From Paenibacillus sp. (GTDB taxonomy: Bacteria; Bacillota; Bacilli; Paenibacillales; NBRC-103111), in contig JAPSLM010000010.1 in NCBI GenBank assembly GCA_031180825.1, forward strand, positions 1-64,000: DNA of 64,000 nt, written 5' to 3'. The notes beneath the pieces are model-generated. The model was not told the origin of the DNA, did no database searches, and worked only from the letters and a program-made list of their open reading frames with translations. The translations under genes and the position numbers were made by a program. Positions 24,972-34,677 of this stretch are shown here, in pieces (the stretch's first letter is position 1; the number at the start of each line of letters is the position of its first letter).

Positions 24972-26315
24972 ATGAAGACGGAGCTGCTTACGGAACGTGT
25001 CCGGCTCACGCAGAAAAGATTGCGCAAGGAGCTGCTGAGCAGCGTGCTGGACGAGTTCGACGGACAGATCATGGCGCTGCCCGAAGCCAAACGGCAGCAG
25101 AAATACGCCAAAATGGCGGGAAGCCCGTTTTCGTTCTTCCGGGGGACCGCGTACTTGTTTTATTTCGATGTCAGCCGGGAATGGTTTCCGTACCACAGCT
25201 CGCCGGAGCGGCCGACATGGATTCAAGGGGATCTGCATTTCGAGAATTTCGGGGCGTTCCGCAGCGAAGAAGGGCGGATCGTGTACGATGTGAACGATTT
25301 TGACGAGGGGTATCTGGGCTCCTATCTGTACGACCTGCTGCGGATGTCGGTCAGCGTAGCGCTCGTGTGCCGGACGAAGGGCATCGGCGCCGACGGGCAG
25401 AAGGAAACGATCGCCGCTTATTTGGACGCGTATGCCAACCAGATCCGGCGCTTTGCCCGGCGGAAGGACGATCCGCGGACGCTCGTCTTCGATAAGGACC
25501 GCACGGACGGACCGATCCGCAAGCTGCTGAAAAAGACGGAGAAGCGGCTCGCGTCGCAGTTTCTGGAAGGCGTGACGACGCTGACAAGGACGGCGAGGCG
25601 GTTTGCCAAATCGGAGGAGATCGTTCCGCCGACGCCGCAGGAGCGCCGCATGCTGGAGGAGAGCTGGCCGCATTACGTGCAATCGCTGGAGCGGAGGACG
25701 AAGCGTTCCGATAGCTATTACGCGATCAAGGACGTGGCGGTGAAGCACGGCTCGGGCACGGCCTCCATCGGGCTGGACCGCTTCTATGTGCTCATCGAAG
25801 GCGAAGGCGGCGAGCAGGCGCTGGACGATATCGTGATCGAGGTCAAGGAAGTGCGCGCGCCGGTCCCGGCTTATTTTATGCCGTATAACGAGTCATTCTG
25901 GACGTATTTCGGCCATCAGGGCAAGCGGGTCATCGTGACGCAGCAGGCGATGCATCACGAGGCCGACCCGTTTCTCGGCTTCTTGACGATGGACGGGCGG
26001 CATTTTTACGTCAGGGAGCGCTCGCCTTACAAGAAGCGGCTGAAAGCGGATAAGCTGACCGGGAAGGAAGACCTGTTGTCCGTGCTGGACTGCATGGGCC
26101 GGATTACGGCGAAGCTGCATGCGCGGGCGGATGCGGATATGGAGCACGGGCTGATGTCGTACCACAGCGAGGAGGAGATTCATCGCGCGATCGGGCCGGA
26201 CACGGATGCGTTCTGCGACTATATCGCGCATTGGGCGATCGCCTACGCGCATCAGGTTGAGGAGGATTATGCGCTGTTCGCGGAATGGCTGGGCGAGCGG
26301 AAGGGGCAGGCGTAA
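24972..26315 (+). CDS. DUF2252 family protein
   Basis: This 447-residue protein has the DUF2252 kinase-like pattern: SPFSFFRGTAYLFYFDVSRE near residue 50, WIQGDLHFENFGAF near 83 (a GD-H-N motif like the catalytic loop of phosphotransferases), and YDVNDFDEGYLGSYLYDLLR, where the DFD aspartate mimics a metal-binding position. The reaction is not known. ATG 24972 follows AAAAGGGGGAACC; the longer frame has no good site. Confidence 0.85.
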   Translation: MKTELLTERVRLTQKRLRKELLSSVLDEFDGQIMALPEAKRQQKYAKMAGSPFSFFRGTAYLFYFDVSREWFPYHSSPERPTWIQGDLHFENFGAFRSEEGRIVYDVNDFDEGYLGSYLYDLLRMSVSVALVCRTKGIGADGQKETIAAYLDAYANQIRRFARRKDDPRTLVFDKDRTDGPIRKLLKKTEKRLASQFLEGVTTLTRTARRFAKSEEIVPPTPQERRMLEESWPHYVQSLERRTKRSDSYYAIKDVAVKHGSGTASIGLDRFYVLIEGEGGEQALDDIVIEVKEVRAPVPAYFMPYNESFWTYFGHQGKRVIVTQQAMHHEADPFLGFLTMDGRHFYVRERSPYKKRLKADKLTGKEDLLSVLDCMGRITAKLHARADADMEHGLMSYHSEEEIHRAIGPDTDAFCDYIAHWAIAYAHQVEEDYALFAEWLGERKGQA

Positions 26316-26370
26316 GCCCGGAAGTCCGGCTGGCCGACAGCGGTTGATGAGCAGCAATTCTCCCGCTGCG

Positions 26371-26428
26371 AAAAAAAGGAGCTGTTCCCTTGCGCCCATA
26401 AGTGAGTGCAAAGGGGGACAGCTCCTTT
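26371..26428 (-). terminator. Strong terminator hairpin
   Basis: AAAGGAGCTGT..CCCTTGC (26375-26393) pairs with GCAAAGGG..ACAGCTCCTTT (26408-26428). The minus strand runs into seven Ts, so it ends the secreted-protein gene 26500-27369. It may also stop the DUF2252 transcript. Confidence 0.75.
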
Positions 26429-26499
26429 GGTGTTGAATGCGAGGCCAGTGCGCCATACGGTTGCGGTGAAGCTTGCTTATCCGCCCGGTGCGCGCAGGC

Positions 26500-27369
26500 T
26501 TAGTAGCGGTCCATAATCAGCTGCGTTTTCAGCGAATCCTGGGCCAGGAACCAGCTTTTGCTCTTCAGATAAGTCACCAGCTCGTCGTGCTTCTGCGAGG
26601 CGGTGTCCCGGTCGTCCGTCTTGAACGAAATTTCGACTATGTTTTCCGTACCGGAGCCTGTTGCGCTGCGGATCGGCCACACCTCGATATATGTTTTCAG
26701 GCCGCTCCACGTGCCGGTGTACCGCTTGGCCAGCACCGGTCCGTAGATCCGGGCGTTTTGAAGCTTCTCGGTGCCCCAGCCGGCGTACAGCCACTTGTCG
26801 AATTTGCCCGGGGCGTTATCGATCAGCAGCTGGCGGGAATCTTTGACCGAGGGCAGATCTACGCCGCTGTAGCCCGATTTTTTGACGTCTTTGGAGCGTG
26901 TGATGCTGAGCGTCTTGTTCTGGTAGCCCCATTCCACCTGCGCCTCGTAGTTGGTGTCCGACGCGTCGAAGCCTTCTTGGTTGGCCTTGGTCAGCGCCGC
27001 ATCGATATCGCCGTTGACGATCGGATAGCGCTTCTTGTAGCTCAGCTCGAACTTGCTGTCGCCTTCCTTCTTCCGAATGCGGGGACTCCAGCCGTTTCCG
27101 TAAATGTCTTTGCCGTCCGTATCCAGAAACTGCACGTTCATCTTCGTCACCTTGTCCGGCATGCCGAATGCGCTGCGGACCTCGCTCTTCAGCTTGTCGT
27201 CCGGGCCCAGCACGGCGTTCGCGGGCATGAGCAGCTTTACCTCGTAATCCGGCACCATGTTGCCCGCGGCATTGACCGGAGCGTCAGGGAAGACGGACGA
27301 TACTGTCAAAGCGGCGGACAGGACGACCGCGGACAGCGCCCCCATCCATTTGGATCGTTTGTTCATCAT
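26500..27369 (-). CDS. Secreted protein, possibly CYTH-like
   Basis: The protein has 289 residues with a signal peptide (KWMGALSAVVLSAALTVSSV, cleavage near VNAAG). The mature part begins YEVKLLMPANAVLG and contains SPRIRKKEGDSKFELSYKKR, reminiscent of the Arg/Lys-lined tunnel of CYTH phosphohydrolases, but the match is short. AAGGAG sits six bases before ATG 27369 and nine before ATG 27366; either may be used. Function unknown. Confidence 0.55.
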   Translation of the reverse strand: MMNKRSKWMGALSAVVLSAALTVSSVFPDAPVNAAGNMVPDYEVKLLMPANAVLGPDDKLKSEVRSAFGMPDKVTKMNVQFLDTDGKDIYGNGWSPRIRKKEGDSKFELSYKKRYPIVNGDIDAALTKANQEGFDASDTNYEAQVEWGYQNKTLSITRSKDVKKSGYSGVDLPSVKDSRQLLIDNAPGKFDKWLYAGWGTEKLQNARIYGPVLAKRYTGTWSGLKTYIEVWPIRSATGSGTENIVEISFKTDDRDTASQKHDELVTYLKSKSWFLAQDSLKTQLIMDRY

Positions 27370-27495
27370 CGACAACTCCTTCATGATTTGGAATAGGCTT
27401 ACACGCTAGACTGTAATGATCGTTTGTTATCTCGATGTTAAGCAGATATGTTGTTGTTGTAAAGAAAAATATGGAAATTGGTATAAATACTAGAT

Positions 27496-28389
27496 TTACC
27501 GGGCTTCTTGCCGCAGAAAATCGATGAACCGTTCCATAACGGCGGACTGCCGCCGGTCCGCATTGTACGCGCAGTACACGTAGCGCTTGAACGGATTTTG
27601 CGGAATCGGGCGGAATTCAAGTTCTCCGCGCTCCACTTCCTGCTGCACGGCCTGCCGCGAAACGAACGACACGCTCTCCCCCTGCATGACGACCTGCTTG
27701 ATCGCCTCCAGTGAATCGAGCTCCATATGCGCCTTCAATTGGACGCGGTTGCGCTGCGCCCACCGGTCGGTCATTTGCCGCGTGCTGGATTCCGGTCCGT
27801 GGAGCAGAAAAGGCGCCTCGGCGAGCTGGTCGGGATACAATTGCGGGTACGCGGCCAGCAGGTGACGCGGCGCGAAGACGACGACCAGTTCGTCCTCGCA
27901 CACGGTTTCGGCGATCAGCGGAGCCGATTGGAACGGCTCGGTGGACAGGATGCCGAGGTCGATCTCGTGATTGCGCAGCAGCTCTTGGATGACCGGAGCC
28001 GTCTTAACCTGCAAAGACAAGGTGATTCGCGGATACGCCTTGGCGAAGCCGCTCAGCACCTTCGGAAGCAGGTATGTTCCCGGTACGTAGCTCGCGCCGA
28101 TCTTCAGCGTGCCGCGGCCCAACTCGTCGAATTCCTTCACGACCCGGCCCGCTTCCTGCGCCAGCGCATTGATTTTGACCGCGTAATGGTAAAGCGACCG
28201 GCCGGCCTCCGTCAGAATCGTTTTGCCCGCGCGCGTCTCGAACAGCTGCACCCCGAGCTCCTGCTCCATGCTCTTCATGTGAAACGTCACCGTCGGCTGC
28301 TTGAGCCCGAGCCGCTCGGCGACGGCGGTAATTTTCTTGTGCTTTTCCAGCAGCTCCACGATTTCCAGCTTCAGCAGACTGAAATTCAA
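27496..28389 (-). CDS. LysR family transcriptional regulator
   Basis: This 297-residue protein has an HTH at residues 1-60 (KITAVAERLGLKQPTVTFHM, then LGVQLFETRAGKTILTEAG) and an effector domain (LKIGASYVPGTYLLPKVLSG). The start codon is TTG, with AAAGGAG eight bases upstream. It diverges from the ABC operon at 28559, its probable target. Confidence 0.9.
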   Translation of the reverse strand: MNFSLLKLEIVELLEKHKKITAVAERLGLKQPTVTFHMKSMEQELGVQLFETRAGKTILTEAGRSLYHYAVKINALAQEAGRVVKEFDELGRGTLKIGASYVPGTYLLPKVLSGFAKAYPRITLSLQVKTAPVIQELLRNHEIDLGILSTEPFQSAPLIAETVCEDELVVVFAPRHLLAAYPQLYPDQLAEAPFLLHGPESSTRQMTDRWAQRNRVQLKAHMELDSLEAIKQVVMQGESVSFVSRQAVQQEVERGELEFRPIPQNPFKRYVYCAYNADRRQSAVMERFIDFLRQEAR

Positions 28390-28558
28390 TGTGCCCTCTC
28401 CTTTGTTCGACTTCGCATTTCCCCACAGTATAGAAAAAATCTATGAGAATGAATAGTATGCATTGAATTAATTAACATAATCTTTACGTCCCGCTGACAA
28501 TCTTCTGCATTTCGCCATGTACACTAAAGCTAGTTTGCAAGATAGGATGGGTTGCAGC

Positions 28559-29533
28559 ATGGATGTGATCATACGGGGGTTGGAAAAATCGTTCGGGACG
28601 GTACAGGCTTTGCGCCGGACGGATCTGGTCATCGGGAAAGGGCGGTTTACGACGCTGCTCGGGCCGTCGGGCTGCGGGAAGACGACGCTGCTGCGGATGA
28701 TCGCCGGGCTGGAGCGGCCGGACCGGGGAGACGTTCTTCTCGGCGACGAATGCTTGTTCTCGGCCGAGAAGCGGATCGATTTACCGGCTCATAAGCGGCA
28801 TTTTGGCATGGTCTTTCAGGACTTCGCCTTGTGGCCGCATATGACCGTGTTCGAAAATGTCGCCTATGGCCTGCGCGCCACCGGACAAACGAAGGAGCTC
28901 AAGCAGCGCGTGGAGGAAGCGATAGCAAAGGTGCGGCTGCAAGGGATGGAAAAGCGGTACCCGCACCAGCTGTCGGGCGGGCAGCAGCAGCGCGTGGCGT
29001 TCGCCCGGGCCGTGGCGCTGAGGCCGCAGCTTGTGCTGTTCGACGAGCCGCTCAGCGCCTTGGACGCCGTGCTGCGGGACGAAATGCGGCTGGAGCTGAT
29101 GAGTCTGGTGCGGGACATCGGGCTGACAGCACTGTATGTGACGCACGATCAGACGGAGGCCATGTCGATGTCCGACGAGATCGTCGTCATGCAGGAGGGC
29201 CGCATTTTGCAGCAGGGCACGCCCGAGGACATTTACCGCACGCCGGCCCACCCGTTCGTCGCCCGCTTCATCGGGAAGTCGAACTGGCTGGTGCCGGACC
29301 GGAGCTTGCTGCGTCCCGAGCATGTCCGGTGGTCTCCGCCGGAGGAAGGGGCGGCAGCCGCCGCTTATCCGGCTGCGATTCGCAGCGTCAGCTACGTTGG
29401 GGACCGCTATGAAATCGGGCTGGACATGGGCGCGATGGGCTTGTGGACGGCTTATCATTCCACCCGCTTGCAGGCGGGAGAACGCGTGACGGTGTACGTC
29501 TCGCCGCAGCATATTCACCACATTGCCGAATAG
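28559..29533 (+). CDS. ABC transporter ATP-binding protein (FbpC/PotA-like)
   Basis: The 324-residue ATPase has Walker A LLGPSGCGKTTLLRM near residue 36, the signature LSGGQQQRVAFARA near 138, Walker B LVLFDEPLSALDA near 158 and a C-terminal TOBE-like part. It is the first gene of an operon with a binding protein and a fused permease. FbpC-type systems carry Fe3+, phosphonates, thiamine or polyamines; the substrate here is not evident. The ribosome binding site (TAGGATGGG) is moderate. Confidence 0.92.
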   Translation: MDVIIRGLEKSFGTVQALRRTDLVIGKGRFTTLLGPSGCGKTTLLRMIAGLERPDRGDVLLGDECLFSAEKRIDLPAHKRHFGMVFQDFALWPHMTVFENVAYGLRATGQTKELKQRVEEAIAKVRLQGMEKRYPHQLSGGQQQRVAFARAVALRPQLVLFDEPLSALDAVLRDEMRLELMSLVRDIGLTALYVTHDQTEAMSMSDEIVVMQEGRILQQGTPEDIYRTPAHPFVARFIGKSNWLVPDRSLLRPEHVRWSPPEEGAAAAAYPAAIRSVSYVGDRYEIGLDMGAMGLWTAYHSTRLQAGERVTVYVSPQHIHHIAE

Positions 29534-29551
29534 GATGAGGAGGAACGACGC

Positions 29552-30643
29552 ATGAACATGGGGAAGGGATTGAAAAACGGGGCTCTGCTGCTGCTGACGG
29601 CCGTGATGGGCTTCGGTATCGGCGGATGCGGAACGACGGCTGCGGACAAGTCCGCGAACACAGGTGCGGCGCCTGCGCCGAAGACGGAGCAGGCGGCCGC
29701 CAAAACGGACGACAAAAAAGAGGATAAGAAGCTCGGAGGCAAGCTGGTCGTCTACAGCGCCGGTCCGAAGGAGCTGGCCGAAAGCATTCAGAAAGGGTAC
29801 GAAGCGAAGACCGGCGTGAAGGTGGAAATGTTCCAGGGAACGACGGGCAAAATTATGGCCCGGATGGAAGCCGAGAAGGCGAACCCGGTCGTCGACGTCG
29901 TCGTGCTGGCTTCCCTGCCGTCGGCTCAAGGGCTCAAGAAGAGCTGCCTCACCCTGGAGTATAAAAATGCGGCCAACGCCGACAAGCTGATTCCCGATTG
30001 GTCCGATAAAGACGGTCACTTCTTCGGCTACAGCGCCTCCGCGCTCGGCATCGTGTACAACACGAAGCAGGTGAAGACGCCGCCGAAGGAATGGAGCGAT
30101 CTCGCCAAGGACGAGTGGAAGGGCAAGGTGAACATCCCCGATCCGGCGCTGTCCGGCTCCGCGCTGGATTTCATCACCGGCTATCTGAGCGCCAAGGGCG
30201 ACGGCGGCTGGGAGCTGTTCGAGCAATACAAGAAAAACGGCGTCGCTTTGGCGGGCGCGAACCAGGAGGCGCTTGATCCGGTCATCACCGGGGCGAAAAG
30301 CATCGTAGCGGCAGGCGTGGACTATATGACGTACCAAGCCAAGGCGAAGGGTGAGCCGGTCGATATGGTATATCCGGCCAGCGGCACGGTCATCAGCCCC
30401 CGCCCGGCGGCGATTCTGAAATCGAGCAAAAATCAGGAGAACGCCAAAGCGTTCATCGATTATCTGCTGTCCGACGAAGCGCAGAAGATGGTGGCGGACA
30501 CCTATCTGCTGCCGGGACGCAAGGACGTGAAGGCGAAGGACCGCGCGAGCGCCGATGAAATCGTGCAGATGAAGATCGACTGGACGTGGATGGATGCGAA
30601 CGGCGACGCCGTGACGAAGAAATTTACCCAAATGTTTAAATAA
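29552..30643 (+). CDS. ABC transporter substrate-binding lipoprotein (Fe3+/phosphonate class)
   Basis: This 363-residue protein has a lipobox GIGGCGT near residue 25 and a charged linker rich in Lys/Asp. The periplasmic-binding fold of the FutA/AfuA/PhnS class follows (KLVVYSAGPKELAESIQKGY; FGYSASALGIVYNTKQVKTP; GTVISPRPAAILKSSKNQEN). It has no obvious two-tyrosine iron site that I can assign by eye, so phosphonate or another anion remains possible. A GATGAGGAGG site precedes it; spacing to the ATPase gene is 18 bases. Confidence 0.88.
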   Translation: MNMGKGLKNGALLLLTAVMGFGIGGCGTTAADKSANTGAAPAPKTEQAAAKTDDKKEDKKLGGKLVVYSAGPKELAESIQKGYEAKTGVKVEMFQGTTGKIMARMEAEKANPVVDVVVLASLPSAQGLKKSCLTLEYKNAANADKLIPDWSDKDGHFFGYSASALGIVYNTKQVKTPPKEWSDLAKDEWKGKVNIPDPALSGSALDFITGYLSAKGDGGWELFEQYKKNGVALAGANQEALDPVITGAKSIVAAGVDYMTYQAKAKGEPVDMVYPASGTVISPRPAAILKSSKNQENAKAFIDYLLSDEAQKMVADTYLLPGRKDVKAKDRASADEIVQMKIDWTWMDANGDAVTKKFTQMFK

Positions 30644-30655
30644 GACGGTGACAGC

Positions 30656-32326
30656 ATGCAAGCAAGAAGCTGGATTTCTATCCGATCGGTAGGGATGACC
30701 CTCGCCTTGTTTCTTTTGGCGGTCCTGGTGGTCGTCCCGCTTTTTTTCATCTTTCTGACGAGCGTCTATCCGGAGCAGACGCTGGATTTGTCAGCGCCAC
30801 TGCGAACCATTCTGGAGAACAAGCTCGGCGAAGTATTCTGGAACTCGATCCGGCTCGGCCTGTGCGTCGTGCTTGGATCGACGGCGCTGGCGCTGCCGCT
30901 CGCCTGGATCTTGGCCAAAACGAGCCTCGGCCGGCACGCGTGGCTGGATATCACGCTGCTGATCCCGTTCATGACGCCGCCGTATATCGGCTCGATGGGC
31001 TGGATTTTGTTCATGCAAAAAAACGGCTATATGGAGCAGCTTCTTCCCATGGCGGAAACGTGGACGCCGAAGTTTTTCAGCGTCTTCGGCATGGTCGCGA
31101 TCATGAGTCTGCACTTGTTCCCTTTTCTCTATTTGATCCTGCGCAACGCTTTATTGCAGATCGGCGGGAGCAAGGAGGACGCTGCCGCCGTTCACGGAGG
31201 CCGGTTCTTCTACAGCTTCCGGCGGATCATGCTGCCGCTGCTGCTGTCCAGCTACGCGATGGGGGCGCTGCTCATTTTCGTCAAGACGATTGCCGAGTTC
31301 GGCACGCCGGCCACCTTCGGCCGCAAAATCGGCTTTTACGTGCTGACCTCGGAAATTCATAAATACATTTCCAGCTGGCCGATCGATTTCGGCAAGGCAA
31401 CGGCGCTGGCGTCCGTGCTGCTGAGCACGTGCCTGCTGCTGTGGTACGCGCAGACGGTTGTCACCCGGCGGTATACGTACCGTTTGGTCGGCGGCAAGGG
31501 AACGCGGAGCAAAATGTACCCGCTAAGCGGGCTGACGCGTCTGTTGGCTTGGGGCTACGTGATCGTGCTGCTGGCGCTGTCCGTAGGCGTCCCTTACTTT
31601 TCGATTATTTCCGCTTCGTTGATGAAGCTGCGGGGCGTGGGGCTCGCCTGGGGCAATCTGACGCTGAATCATTACGCGGAGCTGCTGACCTGGGGCTCCA
31701 AAAGCATGACCGCGCTGCTAAGCAGCCTCGGTTTGTCGCTGGTGGCGGCGACGATCTCGGTGCTTCTGGGCACGTGGATCGCGCTGACGATCAAGCAGTC
31801 GAAAACATGGCCGCAGCGGATGACCGACCTGTTCAGCCTGCTGCCGAATACGGTGCCGGGCATCGTGCTGGTCGTCGGCCTGATCCTGCTGTGGAACGCC
31901 CCGTGGATGCCCGTGCCGCTGTACAACACGTACGGGATGGTTGTTCTGACCTATGTTGTCTTTTTTCTGCCGTACACGGTGCAGTACGTCAAAGCGAATT
32001 TCTCCCAGCTTGACGATGCGCTGTTTCAAGCGGGGCAAGTGTTCGGCGGCCGGCCGGCTTATGTCTTCCGGCGCATTTTATTGCCGCTGATCGTCCCGGG
32101 GATGCTGGCGGGCTGGATGATGACGTTCACCATCTCGGTTCGCGAGCTGGTGGCGTCGCTGATGATTTTGCCGCCTTCGATGGAAACGTCGGCCACGTAC
32201 ATTTTCGCGCAATTCGAGCAGGGGAAGGTGTCGCTCGGCATGGCGATGGCGGTCGTCTCGGTCGGTCTGACGACGCTGATGCTGCTTGGGATCGACCGGC
32301 TAAGTTCAAAACAGAAAGTGGATTGA
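30656..32326 (+). CDS. ABC transporter permease, two fused domains (FbpB-like)
   Basis: This 556-residue protein has about 12 hydrophobic helices and two EAA loops, EDAAAVHGGRFFYSFRRIML near residue 180 and DALFQAGQVFGGRPAYVFRR near residue 455, one per half. One chain therefore supplies both membrane halves, as in FbpB/SfuB. It lies 12 bases after the binding-protein gene. Confidence 0.92.
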   Translation: MQARSWISIRSVGMTLALFLLAVLVVVPLFFIFLTSVYPEQTLDLSAPLRTILENKLGEVFWNSIRLGLCVVLGSTALALPLAWILAKTSLGRHAWLDITLLIPFMTPPYIGSMGWILFMQKNGYMEQLLPMAETWTPKFFSVFGMVAIMSLHLFPFLYLILRNALLQIGGSKEDAAAVHGGRFFYSFRRIMLPLLLSSYAMGALLIFVKTIAEFGTPATFGRKIGFYVLTSEIHKYISSWPIDFGKATALASVLLSTCLLLWYAQTVVTRRYTYRLVGGKGTRSKMYPLSGLTRLLAWGYVIVLLALSVGVPYFSIISASLMKLRGVGLAWGNLTLNHYAELLTWGSKSMTALLSSLGLSLVAATISVLLGTWIALTIKQSKTWPQRMTDLFSLLPNTVPGIVLVVGLILLWNAPWMPVPLYNTYGMVVLTYVVFFLPYTVQYVKANFSQLDDALFQAGQVFGGRPAYVFRRILLPLIVPGMLAGWMMTFTISVRELVASLMILPPSMETSATYIFAQFEQGKVSLGMAMAVVSVGLTTLMLLGIDRLSSKQKVD

Positions 32327-32332
32327 GACCTC

Positions 32333-33625
32333 ATGCAGTTGGATATTTGGGGCGGGGCGGGCGAGCACGGCCGCTCCTGCTACCTCCTACACAATGACCG
32401 CATCCGCGTGCTGCTGGATTGCGGCGTCAAAAAGACGGGCGCGGGACAATACCCGCTCGTCGACCCGAACGTCATTCCGCGGCTGAATGCCGTTTTTTTG
32501 TCCCATGCGCACGAGGATCATTCGATGGCGCTGCCGCTGCTGTACAAGCACGGCTACCGCGGCGTCGTCTGGACGACCCGGGCGACGGCGCAGCAGTTGG
32601 ACACGTATTTCGCATCTTGGAAAAAATATGTCGAGGGGCAGACGGCCGAGCTGCCATACGGCGATGAGCACGTGAAGGCGATCCGGTTCGCGTATTTGGA
32701 GGAGGCCGGCGCTTCGGGGGGATGGATCGACGCGGCCCCTCGCGTGAGAGCCTGCTGGGGCCGGAGCGGGCACTTGGTCGGCTCCGTCTGGCTGCTGCTG
32801 GAGCTGGAGGGCCAGCGGGTCTTTTTCTCCGGCGACTACTCTTCGGAGTCCGTGCTGCTTGCGGCGGACGGACCGGAAGCGCTGCCGCCGGGGACGGCGG
32901 GACGCCCGGCCGATCTGGCGGTGATCGACGCCGCTTACGGCATGGACGCCGAGGCGCAGCCGGTCCAGCTGGAGCGGCTTGCCGCCCGGATCGGGCGGAC
33001 GCTGTCGCGGGGCGGGTCCGTGCTGCTGCCCGTTCCCGCCTTCGGGCGCGGGCAGGACATGCTCGTCTGGGCGCGGGAGCGGTTCCCGGACGTTCCGCTC
33101 GTTGCGGAGCGGGAGCTGCTTCAGGCGTTCGGCCCGATGCTCGCCCGGCCCGAATGGCTGAAGCCGGGAGCGGCCGAGCGGATTCGGCGCTGCCTGGAAG
33201 ACCCGCGCGTCGTGATGGTGGCGAGCGAGGAGCAGCGGGAGCAGGGGGTGTCGGCAGGGCGAAGCGCGCTTTATTTCACCGCCGACGGGATGATGCAGTC
33301 GGCGCGCGCGCAGTGGTACTACCGCAGGCTGGCGGCGACGGGGAATGGCTGCGTCATCTTGACGGGCCACCTGGCCGCAGGAAGCTTCGGACAGCGCCTG
33401 CTCGACGAGCCGGAGGCAGAAGGCGGCTGGACGGCTGAAGCGATCCGCTATAAGGTGCATCAAGGCCTGGGTGATGTAAGGCGGATGCTGCGGGATTTCG
33501 GCGGCCGCCAGACCGTCCCGGTGCATACGGGGCGAAGCGCGACGGATGCGTTGTGCGCAGCGCTGGCCTCGGAGGGCTTCGCCGGGCTGCGTTCGCTCGG
33601 GCCGGGCGAAGCGCTGCGCTTCTAG
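32333..33625 (+). CDS. MBL-fold hydrolase, beta-CASP-like
   Basis: This 430-residue protein has the metallo-beta-lactamase motif SHAHEDHSMALP near residue 58, a downstream histidine in WGRSGHLVGSVWLL and an aspartate in FFSGDYSS. The later LPVPAFGRGQDMLVWARERF and VILTGHLAAGSFGQRLLDEP stretches fit a beta-CASP insertion with exoribonuclease-like features. It is the last gene of the ABC operon, six bases after the permease, so its substrate may instead be the imported compound. The Shine-Dalgarno is weak, suggesting coupling. Confidence 0.75.
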   Translation: MQLDIWGGAGEHGRSCYLLHNDRIRVLLDCGVKKTGAGQYPLVDPNVIPRLNAVFLSHAHEDHSMALPLLYKHGYRGVVWTTRATAQQLDTYFASWKKYVEGQTAELPYGDEHVKAIRFAYLEEAGASGGWIDAAPRVRACWGRSGHLVGSVWLLLELEGQRVFFSGDYSSESVLLAADGPEALPPGTAGRPADLAVIDAAYGMDAEAQPVQLERLAARIGRTLSRGGSVLLPVPAFGRGQDMLVWARERFPDVPLVAERELLQAFGPMLARPEWLKPGAAERIRRCLEDPRVVMVASEEQREQGVSAGRSALYFTADGMMQSARAQWYYRRLAATGNGCVILTGHLAAGSFGQRLLDEPEAEGGWTAEAIRYKVHQGLGDVRRMLRDFGGRQTVPVHTGRSATDALCAALASEGFAGLRSLGPGEALRF

Positions 33626-34482
33626 CCGCTGCGCAGCCGCTCCAGCACCCGGCGCTTGCGGTACAGCATTTTGCCCGCCTCGGCGACGTCCTGCAGCGTG
33701 CTGCGGTTGAGCACCGCGCCGAAGATCATTCCGGCGACGGGGACAAGCTGGAACAGCTTCTTCCAGCCGAAGTTGTCGCGGTACGCCGTGACGACCTCGC
33801 GCCAGCCCTGAAGCTGCGAGATCGCATCTCGCTGCCGGTGCTCGTTGTCGAAGTCGGCCAGCTCCTCCAGCACGGCCTTCTTCCCGACGATGTCGGAGGA
33901 GGCGAACTGCAGGCACTTGATTACGAAGACGCGCTCGCGCTTGTCGCTCGGGTCGTAGCCGTACACCATCGCCATCTCCTGCAGCACCTTGAGCGACAAG
34001 CCGAGGATGGCCGGAATGTCGATGGCGAGCGTGAACAGGCCGCCGAAGCCGGTCGTCGCCCCTTGGGCCGTCGCGAAGAGGGCGCGGCTGCGGGCGAATT
34101 CGTCGGCGGCGCCGTCCATGACGGCGAGCGGCAGCGAGGCGACTTCACTTAGGGTGAGCGCATCGGCAAGCGCCGGCACCGGAGCGTCCGACCGGCCCAC
34201 GAGCTGCCGGTTCAACTGGTCGAGCACGCTTTGCTCGGAAATCAGGTATTGGCCGCCCGTTTGCACAAAGCTTCCAACCTCGTCCATCGCCTGCGCCAGC
34301 TTGTTTTGCAGCACTTTCGGCGTGATCCGGTCAAGCAGCTGAAAGGGCAGCCTGCCGAGCTTCTCCCAGAACCACAAATCTTTCTGGGTGTTCTCCCACG
34401 CCGTTATGTCAAGAAGCGCCTGCCGGAGCTCCTCTTGCGTTTCGAGAGCAGGCAGCGGATGAGGGTTGTCGTGTATTGTCAT
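33622..34482 (-). CDS. EcsC family protein
   Basis: This 286-residue protein has the EcsC pattern: PLAVMDGAADEFARSRALFA, then TTGFGGLFTLAIDIPAILGL (hydrophobic) and KVLQEMAMVYGYDPSDKRER. EcsC proteins are found beside the Ecs transporter in Bacillus, but the role is unknown. Its stop overlaps the stop of the converging MBL gene (CTAG). Confidence 0.85.
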   Translation of the reverse strand: MTIHDNPHPLPALETQEELRQALLDITAWENTQKDLWFWEKLGRLPFQLLDRITPKVLQNKLAQAMDEVGSFVQTGGQYLISEQSVLDQLNRQLVGRSDAPVPALADALTLSEVASLPLAVMDGAADEFARSRALFATAQGATTGFGGLFTLAIDIPAILGLSLKVLQEMAMVYGYDPSDKRERVFVIKCLQFASSDIVGKKAVLEELADFDNEHRQRDAISQLQGWREVVTAYRDNFGWKKLFQLVPVAGMIFGAVLNRSTLQDVAEAGKMLYRKRRVLERLRSG

Positions 34483-34642
34483 GGAGTATCAGCTCCTTTA
34501 TACCCCAGTATTACGGTGCGAGTCCTTGGAAGGATGCAAAAGCATTCCGGGCTGCCTTCCGTGCTGCGCCCGGAACGCTCGCCAGGAGGCATATGTTAAG
34601 GAGCAGACTATTTTCTCCTTGAAAGGAGATGATGGGATTCGC

Positions 34643-34671
34643 TTGCATCCTTAGGATAATTGGTGTAAATT
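34643..34671 (+). promoter_or_regulatory. Promoter of the left T-box leader
   Basis: TTGCAT (34643-34648), 17 bases, TAAATT (34666-34671). The same two boxes with the same spacing are kept in the right copy at 46871-46899, although the spacer sequence differs. Confidence 0.6.
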
Positions 34672-34677
34672 GGAATA

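Noticed and set aside
28781..30661. A 626-residue minus-strand open frame
   Set aside because: It lies opposite the ABC ATPase and binding-protein genes, which have clear motifs. Its composition (His/Arg/Leu-rich, no domain) is typical of a GC-rich shadow frame.
32387..33916. A 509-residue minus-strand open frame
   Set aside because: It is antisense to the MBL-fold gene and arginine/proline-rich without domain features.
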